The position numbers and the translations under genes are program-made. This document shows positions 56,797 to 64,000 of a stretch of DNA of 64,000 bases, in pieces. This DNA comes from Phyllostachys edulis. Its lineage: Eukaryota; Streptophyta; Magnoliopsida; Poales; Poaceae. The notes under the pieces were generated by a model that saw only the letters and a list, made by a program, of their open reading frames with translations, had not been told where the DNA came from and did not search any database. The stretch spans positions 66,054,877-66,118,876 of the forward strand of contig CM070548.1 in the NCBI GenBank assembly GCA_036346405.1, read 5' to 3'. Each line of letters starts with the position of its first letter. The first letter of the stretch is position 1.

Positions 56797-57633
56797 TCGG
56801 GGGGCACCGAAGCGGTGAGGATGTGCGCGGTCGTTTCGTGATGGCGCGGCAGCGAGGTTAAGAGAGATTAAGAGGGTTTAAGGAGAGGGAAACGGGCGCC
56901 GTGAGTGCGTCGGCGATAGTGGAGTGTAATGGCCTCAAGTGCGCACGATCAGATGGAGTAATGGGCACGTTTAAAGAGCTCGGCGAAGGAACGGCCATGG
57001 CGGCGTCGCGAGGTAGGAGAAGAGGCGAAGACGGCCACTGTAGCAGCGGTCCCACCGGTCGGAGAAAAAAAAAGCGATAAAGTAATGGGTGGTCTTTTGA
57101 CCGTTTGATCGCGATCAACGGTTGGAATTGATCGAGGCGTTATAACGTTTGAAGGGCTCAATGAAATCGGCGTTCAAAGATGATCGGCAATTTGGATTGG
57201 ATGATGTCTTGAGCGGCGAAATTTGTGTGTGTGAGAAGGTGGTTTGGGCTGGTGAGTTTATTTAAAAACAACATCTTTGAGATTTTAATTGATTTACCAA
57301 TTTATTTAATCCTAATAATTCAATTAGGTTCTAGAAAATAACAAATAAAATCCAAAAATTATAATAAAATTCAAAGAAATTCTTAAAGACATTTTGGACT
57401 TAAATGAAATAATTCCAACATAAACTTGGTAATAGTTTTTGCAAATAAATTTGTTTTGGCTTTTAAGATAATTAGGAAAAACTTTTAAAATCTCAGAAAA
57501 TAATTACAATTTTACTTTTGACTTTTAAAACTTCAAAAATTCAAGAGAAGCAATAAAACACTTTCAAATTTCAGAAAATCCAATAATAACTTTTATTAAT
57601 TTTATTTTGGTAACATAACTTTGGGCTGTTACA

Positions 57634-57650
57634 AACTACCCCCCTTAAAA
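57634..57650 (-). other. Polypurine tract of element D
   Basis: Minus strand TTTTAAGGGGGGTAGTT directly before the 3' LTR. Confidence 0.8.
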
Positions 57651-57707
57651 GGAATCTCGTCCCCGAGATTCGGAGAGGCTAGAAAGAAAGCTGAGGATAC
57701 AAGGTTT

Positions 57708-58861
57708 TCAGGTGGAGTTGTCGTCGTCGTCTGCATTCTGCTCCTCATCGGACGGGGCCTGAGCTGTGATGTTGTACAGATGTCCTTTTCTAGAATTCTG
57801 CATCTTCCTGCTTGCTTGCATGGTGCTGACTTTTGGAACTTCAGTGTTGGCTGGATTAGCTGCCTGCTGCTTCTTCGGACATTTACGGGCAAAATGTCCA
57901 ACCTCATGGCAGTTGAAGCACGTGATGCCTGCAACATAGGAGGGGTCCTTATGTGACTGGCCATCTTCAAGTGGGTTGGAAGACTCCAAATTGTCTGGGT
58001 TGTTTATTGCAGGTGCTTCAGATGTTGCCAGTTGGGATCTGACTTAATGTGAGGAAGTCCCTCTAGCTTTAGGAAAACCTCCAGGGTTGAACTTCTGCGC
58101 AGTCATTTTTCTCTTGCGGTTCTCCATCTCTACGTGTTTGCCCTCCTGGCGAAAAGCTTTGTTCACTAATTGCTGGAAGTCAGTGTACGTAGCCCTGGGA
58201 GATCAGTTGGACGGAGAGCTCATCATTTAGCCCTTCCATGAACCTTTCCTGCCTGTCTTCATCTCTGGCCACGTTTGTTGGGCCTTGCCGAAACAAAATT
58301 TGGTTGAACCTATCACAGTACTCACCCATGGCGGTTGCCTTGGCGGAGCGATTGGAACTCCTTCTTCTTTAAGGCCATTAACCCTGCGGGGATGTGGGCA
58401 TGACGAAAAGCTCGCACAAATTCATTCCAGGTGATGGTTTCAGCATTAGCATGTGAGATGCTAAAGTTGTCCCACCATTCCGAAGCTGGTCCCATGAGTT
58501 GGTGCAAAGCGAACAACACTCTCTCGTGGTCGGTGCACTGAGCAATATCCAACTTCTTATCAATCGCCCGGAGCCAATCATCTGCATCCATGGGCTCTGT
58601 GCTACTTGAGAAAGTTGGTGGACGCATCCTCATAAATTCTGACATGCTGGTCCTCTAAGGTGGTGGAGGTGGAGCTTGAAGAGTTGCAGCTTGTTGGGTT
58701 TGATTGCCGTTGATGGAGTGAGAGAGTAGTTCGATCAAACGGTTTTGATTTGCCATCATCTGCTGCCATTCTTATCCATTGATTGCTGTTGGTGGTGGAA
58801 TTGGGGCACTTCCATCATTGTTGGCGTTGCTTCCACTTCCAGAGTGACGAGTGTTCACCAT
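57708..58861 (-). pseudogene. gag: Element D gag
   Basis: Minus strand from the ATG at 58861 (MVNTRHSGSGSN). An in-frame TAA near 58772 and a TAG near 58656 break the amino part. 58645-58322 holds the capsid start: MSEFMRMRPPTFSSSTEPM, WLRAIDKKLDIAQ, EWWDNF, FRHAHIPAGLMALKKKEF. A frameshift near 58330 follows. The carboxyl part 57989-57708 has the zinc knuckle CFNCHEVGHFARKC and an acidic tail ending DDDDNST. The order equals G's gag. After the tail comes a stop and the purine tract, so gag was the only gene of this element. Confidence 0.82.
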
Positions 58862-59390
58862 CTGCCAGTTATTCCAAAGGTTTAGGGAAGGTGACAAAGG
58901 ATAGGGAGAGACAAATAAAAAGACTAAGGGGATAGAACAACACTCCCAAACGAAAGAACCAACTCAAAAGCATCATACAACGTTCTATCGATTGAAAATC
59001 ATAAATTGGTGAAATGACTCAATACACAGAATGAGTCTTGGCAACTTAAACTACATGGCTTGGCTGACATCGCATCTTCTGCTTGGGGGTCTTCGATGAT
59101 TCTTGTATGACAATGCTCTCTTGTCAGCTTCATGCCTTGCAGTCTTGAACGTAAGGGTTATTAATCGTGTTGACCATCTATAGAAATTTTCCAAGGAGGA
59201 GAGGATCCATTTAACATTATAAAATGATGAAGAGAGAATTTGGTAAGAAAGAATTTCTATAAAGAAGCTAAAGTTAGATAGATGACCAAGATGAGGAGAG
59301 AACAAATTATTCTTCTTGTTATACAAAATATGTTTTGAAGTGTTTCAACTAACGACTATTCTAACTAGGTCACGACCTACAGTCGATATA

Positions 59391-59402
59391 GCTCTGATAC
59401 CA
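59391..59402 (-). other. Primer binding site of element D
   Basis: Minus strand TGGTATCAGAGC, four bases from the 5' LTR end. Perfect Met-type site. Confidence 0.85.
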
Positions 59403-61283
59403 TCTCTGTCGGACCCGGGATTAAAACCCCAAATCCTCTGTGCATTTCTGAACTAGTCCCATGATCAGTAGCTAGTTCACACAGTAAACAGATATGGTAA
59501 CATCCATAAATCACACAATATTATTAATAATCAACAGAGTTTAGTACAAAAGAGGCTTACAAGCCAACAATTAAGAAATACAGCGGAAGACGAAGAAGTA
59601 GTGGAGTCCAGCTGATCTACCATAGGCAATCGACTGGGGTAGCGGCCTAGTCGTCGAGATCCACACCAGTAGCAAAGTCCTTGTCCTCTAAAATTTGTTG
59701 CATAAAGCAAGTATGAGCACAACTACCGTGCTCGCAAGTTACACCCGTCAAGTAACAGATTTAATGCATGCATAAAGGATATTTCAAAGGAAGGCTTATA
59801 GGGTTCATTTTGCATAAAGCCATGTTTCTTTCAAATATTCATACTAAGTTCCAAAGCAGTTATTCAATAACTAAAATTCATTTTATAAATTCTCAATTTT
59901 ATAGTCAGATAATATTTCACACATGAATGGTGAAGGATACCCTCCTATCACATGGCTTCCGGCCCAAATTCCCAATTTGATAAACCATTTGTGTCAAATC
60001 CATTTTGAAATCAAAACCAAAGTCTAACTTTGAGTCTCTTTGATAGCATGTCCATGACCATGGACATGGCTATTCGAATAGTTTTACACTCTGCAGAGTT
60101 TGAACAGCTTTACCCACACGAGATAATTTGCAATTTGTGTCGGCCAATCCACGCTTCCTAAGGCGTGTGACAAAGCAATTATCACAAGACCGTTACAATG
60201 ATCTACCTCAAAGAACTTGTGCCTGCTAAGGTTTCACTTCCATTGGACTATCCATCCTCCGGAAGCCCCCTCTTGCGCCAGGTGGGACTACTGTCTGACC
60301 AACACCCACACATACAACATGGCACGAATATCTAGGAGGTATCCCAAATTATTAAGCCAGGTCCTGCCCATACAGGCCATGTGGTTGCACGGTGAGGCAT
60401 AGCCCATTATAGGCATAGCAAAGGAACGCTCAGAGGCCGGTCCTTAACTGACTTGGGCAACTTTCCATAATAAACCCTGGGCCTTAATCCTAACTAGATT
60501 AAGCCTGTGCATAAACCTGCACCCACCTTTCATCCATTTCGCCCAAGTCCAAACCATCAATTTATTTTATTTTTGAAGATCATTTATAAACTTCCATAAC
60601 ACACCAGTGTTATGGATACTATTTAAATAATATTTAATTTTTGGCTGAAATTCCCCAAATCAAACATTTTTGGGTCTAAGCATGGCTAAGCATAATTTTT
60701 CTCAAAATGATCACAGTTCATACTATCGTATCAACTAGGGTTTTATCTAGGGTGACAAGGTAGGTTTAGTTTATTGTCAAAATTGGCAGTACAAAGGATT
60801 TAGGCATATCTATAAATTTAAAATAGGAATTTAAATTCTCGAATATAAATAAGCATGCAATAATAATTTAAAACAGAATTTAAATAATTTAAAATAATGG
60901 GTGCAAATATGATCAAGAATGTAACTTACCTTGCTCAAAAGTCTGGTCGTTGATTAATTCTGGTTCTTCGGACTCGTCGAAATCTAAACGTGAAAATAAG
61001 CTAAATTCAAATAAAATTCAAAATGAACTTCAAATGAACTCCAAATTAAATAATTTTAGTTTAGATAGCTAGATTATGATTTTAGATAATTTTAGAAATT
61101 TGAAACACCCAATTTGGAGTTTGGATGCAAAAGATATGAATTTTAGAAGTTTTAAACCTAATTATGCAATTAAATGAATTTCCCGAATTATTTTTCTAAA
61201 GGATATTCTAATTATTGCATCAGCATTGCACAATAGCCACACAGCAGTCTATGACATATGGGCCCGTGGTCAATGGACTGAGT

Positions 61284-61787
61284 TCATGACCGGTCAAAGG
61301 TCCACGGTGAACTCGGCCTAAGAAACAGTGCACAAGGGGTGATGCGCGCTGTGCACGAGGTGACGTGGCGCCACGTTGGTGCTGACTCAATGACAAATGC
61401 GCACGTGGCGCTGACATGGCGTCTACGTGGCTGAGCCACGTAGGCTCCGGCGATGGCGGCGCTCGGGCCCCATTGGTCGCCGGCGCTACGCGCCACGGTG
61501 AGGTGCGGAAATGTGCGCAAAAGAAAGAGGAGACAACGAGGATCTTTGTGCGCTACCTTGAAGTGGAGGGACGAGAAGATAAGGTCGTCAGCGGCAAGGT
61601 TAAGCGGCGGCGGTGCGGGGTCGATGATGAAGAATATGCTCTGGACGTCCTCGAGGCGAGTGAATGCGCGCACCGGGTGGTCCACGTGATGGCGAACGCG
61701 ATGGTGCGGACGGGGGCGGCGGAGCGTCAACGACGACGGCGAATTTGGCGGCGGAGCGTCTAGGGCTCCGGTGTCTTTGAGCTTCAA
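61284..61787 (-). CDS. Hypothetical ORF in D 5' LTR, downstream of the TATA box
   Basis: 167 codons, homologous to the ORF at 56215-56706. Differences are mostly single substitutions (for example MKLKDTGALD against MKLKVTGALD); the last 25 residues differ because of a local rearrangement near 61310-61360. It lies in the 5' leader of D's transcript, about 2.4 kb upstream of gag, so it would be translated first unless spliced out. No domain recognised. Confidence 0.3.
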   Translation of the reverse strand: MKLKDTGALDAPPPNSPSSLTLRRPRPHHRVRHHVDHPVRAFTRLEDVQSIFFIIDPAPPPLNLAADDLIFSSLHFKVAHKDPRCLLFLLRTFPHLTVARSAGDQWGPSAAIAGAYVAQPRRRHVSATCAFVIESAPTWRHVTSCTARITPCALFLRPSSPWTFDRS

Positions 61788-61863
61788 TTCCAGTGGCTAG
61801 AGAGGGGTAGAAGGGCTGAGAGTTGAGGGAAAATGTTGAAGGGATGGCTGCGAAGGTTATGCC

Positions 61864-61879
61864 CCCTTTTATAGGGTTC
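61864..61879 (-). promoter_or_regulatory. TATA box, D 5' LTR
   Basis: Minus strand GAACCCTATAAAAGGG; the likely promoter of element D. The hypothetical ORF starts about 80 bp downstream. Confidence 0.7.
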
Positions 61880-62720
61880 GGGGCACCGGCGGCGAGGACG
61901 TCTTGTGATCGTTTCGTCTTTGGCCGCGGCGAGTTAAGAAAGATTAAGAGGGTTTAAGGAGAGGGAAACGGGCGCCGTGAGTGCGTCGGCGATAGTGGAG
62001 TGTAATGGCCTCAAGTGCGCACGATCAGATGGAGTAATGGGCGTGTTTAAAGAGCTCGGCGAAGGAACGGCCATGGCGGCATCGCGAGGTAGGAGAAGAG
62101 GCGAAGACGAAGCCACTGTAGCGGCGGTCCCACCGGTCAGCGAGATAAAAAGAAATAGTAAAGTAACGGGTGGTCTTTTGACCGTTTGATCGCGATCCAA
62201 CGGTTGGAATTGATCGGGCGTTATAACGTTTGAAGGGCTCAATGAAATCTGGTCGTTCAAAGATGATCTGACGACTGGATCGGATGATGCGCGGGCGAGC
62301 AGGCTGTGTGCGTGAGAAGGTGGTTTGGGCCAGCTGAGTTTCGGCCCAAACACTGTGCCGAGGATTTTAATTGATTTACCAATTTATTTAATCCTGATAA
62401 TTGAATTAGGTTTTAGAAAATAACAAATAAAATCCAAAAACTATAATAAAATTCACAGAAATTCTCAAAGACATTTTGGACTTAAATAAAATAATTCCAA
62501 CATAAACTTGGTAATAGTTTTTGCAAATAAATTTGTTTTGGCTTTTAAGATAATTAGGAAAAACTTTTAAAATCTCAGAAAATAATTACAATTTTACTTT
62601 TGACTTTTAAAACTTCAAAAATTCAAGAGAAGCAATAAAACTCTTTCAAATTTTAGAAAATTCAATAATAACTTTTATTAATTTTAATTTGGTAACAGAA
62701 CTTTGGGCTGTTACACAACA

Positions 62721-62863
62721 AGCATACGCATTTTAGTTCATAACTCCAAAACTAAACTCCCCTACATGGCCGAAGGCCTTTGGCTTTTATAGCCGGCACA
62801 CATGCACGTACAAAAGATGTGTTCGACTACAAGTCCTAATGCAAAAACACATGCACACACAAA
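62721..62863 (-). repeat. F: probable LTR, right part with TATA box
   Basis: Continues F beyond D. The minus strand has GGCTATAAAAGCCAAAGG near 62780-62797, a good TATA box, which supports reading F as a minus-oriented LTR whose R-U5 part lies left of D. Its upstream end is not found because the hAT element starts at 62864. Confidence 0.4.
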
Positions 62864-64000
62864 CAGTGGCGGAGCCAGGAATTTTTCAAAGGGTGGGCAA
62901 GCCGTAAGTTAAGTATATAATTATGGTCTATTGAGAATCGTAAGCATCGGATAATCGGATACACAATTACACATCACGCAAATCCACAATAATTTTAAAG
63001 TAAAAGAATGGATGCGATACATCACACATGTAAAGGTTCATATATGAAAATAAGAACGAGATACGATAACAAACAACTCACTAGAAACTACCAAAGTTGT
63101 GACGAGTCAACAAAAAAAGTCCAAATGTCCAATCACACAACCAAAAGGAGTAAGAGACTCTACAAGATAAAAAAAATGAATTAGTAAATCATACAACTTT
63201 GACTTGAAAATATATTCACATCGGAAAGAATGAAACATACCGATAATGTGCTAATTAGGTCTAGGCCTACGAGGCAAATTTCCTTTCCTTTTCTTCATGG
63301 CTTGAAACCATCAGGCAATAACATCATCATCAAGTTGTTTAAATATGTCCCGCTCGGTGTAGCATATCATCAAGTTATTGAACCAATCATTGTTGATCTT
63401 GTTGCGCAATTTAGACTTGATAATCTTCATTGCCAAAAAAGTCCTTTCAACCGATGCCGTTGACACCGGCAATAACAAAGCCAACTCAATGAGTTTGTAG
63501 ACCAATGGAAAAACCAAATATTTCTCGGTTTCAACCATCTTTGTAGCCAAACTTTCAAGATCTTGACAAGTAGAAAAGGAAACATGCCTTCTCACATGAT
63601 GAATGTAAGTCTCAAGTTGGTAACTTATGATTGCACGATCACTACTAGAGAAATCCACATGATAAATTGTAGTTAGGCGAGCAAGCTTGTCAACATCAAA
63701 CTTAGAGAAAGAATTGTTTGGATCAAGGCATGAGAAGTACACTAATATCTCTGTAAATGCTTCACTAAAGCGATTTGATATTTCTTTTGTATTTATTTGC
63801 TTTGCTTGCTTGTTTGTTCTTTTTCCGACGCGATCGTCCGAGTAGAGTTTGAAGAACAAGGAGAGCCCCAGTTTGATCAAGCTCAAGACTTACAAGACAC
63901 TCTTGTCTTTGACCCAGACAAGTCAATACTATGATCATATTGAACCTACATTTTATGCAAATTTATATTCTTTTAAATTATCAAATTGCATGCTTAATTC
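62864..64000 (-). mobile_element. hAT transposon, 3' part, runs off the window
   Basis: The left end CAGTGGCGGAGCCAGG is a terminal sequence known from plant hAT elements, and a minus-strand hAT transposase end lies 390 bp inside it. The other end and the 8-bp target duplication are outside the window or not checkable. Confidence 0.75.
63251..63886 (-). pseudogene. hAT transposase, carboxyl-terminal part
   Basis: Minus-strand frame with the hAT dimerisation domain near its end: LALLLPVSTASVERTF, then AMKIIKSKLRNKI and CYTERDIF. Upstream, SCLDPNNSFSKFDVDKLARL fits the hAT group related to zinc-finger MYM-type proteins. A TGA at 63311 interrupts the frame about 20 codons before the final TAG at 63251; the last residues are rich in arginine, lysine and proline. 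The open frame begins without an ATG, so more exon sequence lies upstream, partly beyond the window. The enzyme cuts and reinserts its element; this copy is probably inactive, though the late stop alone might be tolerated. Confidence 0.75.

Larger units (their letters stand above)
54329..57633 (-). repeat. Element D 3' LTR
   Basis: 3305 bp, plus-strand ends TGTCGGACCTGGG and GGGCTGTTACA. It aligns along its length with 59407-62715, with scattered single changes and a few rearranged short stretches near 56210-56290 and 57040-57230. Confidence 0.92.
54329..62715 (-). mobile_element. Element D: gag-only LTR retrotransposon
   Basis: Inserted in F with exact duplication CAACA at 54324-54328 and 62716-62720. 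On the minus strand: 5' LTR (62715-59407), Met-type primer site, gag (58861-57708), purine tract and 3' LTR (57633-54329). The internal region is only 1773 bp and holds no protease, RT or integrase. Gag ends about 55 bp before the tract, so pol is cleanly absent. The gag resembles that of B and G. The element would be mobilised, if at all, by enzymes of a Tekay-like relative. Confidence 0.88.
59407..62715 (-). repeat. Element D 5' LTR
   Basis: 3309 bp, plus-strand ends TGTCGGACCCGGG and GGGCTGTTACA. As the LTR next to the primer site it would drive transcription of D. Confidence 0.92.

Noticed and set aside
57621..57956. Plus-strand 111-codon ORF near D gag
   Set aside because: Antisense shadow of the gag zinc-knuckle region.

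Overview
This window looks like repeat-rich, probably pericentromeric or other heterochromatic, DNA of a plant, most likely a grass. Almost all of it is LTR retrotransposon sequence inserted into other retrotransposons. Families seen are Ty3/gypsy chromoviruses of Tekay (Del) type, CRM type and a Tat/Ogre-Retand type, plus hAT DNA transposons. I recognise no intact host gene. Essentially every retroelement reading frame carries stops or frameshifts. The organism call is inference from family content; no species-specific marker was seen.

Layout. 1-2507 holds an unassigned piece and a minus-oriented Tekay-like LTR fragment ending at 2476. Element A (CRM-like, plus strand) spans 2508-48818 and is flanked by the 5-bp duplication AGCTT. 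Its body holds a CRM-type gag and a 3'-truncated Tat-lineage element A2 (about 5967-14445). Its 3' LTR is split by element B (Tekay-like, minus strand, 15432-48175, duplication GCCCA). B is itself interrupted by element G (Tekay-like, plus strand, 17599-32796, duplication GATTG/GATAG), and G's 3' LTR holds a solo CRM-like LTR H (28913-29809). B's right-hand LTR holds solo LTR C (41110-46656, duplication TGAAC). The order of insertion is therefore A, then B, then G and C, then H.

Right of A lies a short unassigned stretch, then an 812-bp hAT-like non-autonomous transposon with an 8-bp duplication (49404-50215). Next comes a heavily decayed Tekay-like body E (about 50224-54039) that stops abruptly at what may be another LTR (F). 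Inside F sits element D (54329-62715, duplication CAACA), a compact gag-only element with two well-matched 3.3-kb LTRs. The window ends in the 3' half of a hAT transposase gene (62864-64000).

How it works together. These are selfish elements: gag packages RNA, protease/RT/RNase H/integrase copy and insert it, and LTRs supply promoters and ends. D lacks pol and would need enzymes from a Tekay relative such as B or G. Points of most interest are the LTR minisatellites and GACCTCC/GGAGGTC palindromes shared by unrelated elements, a pol fragment trapped inside B's LTR by apparent template switching, an ORF just downstream of the promoter in both D LTRs, and premature TAG codons at glutamine positions.
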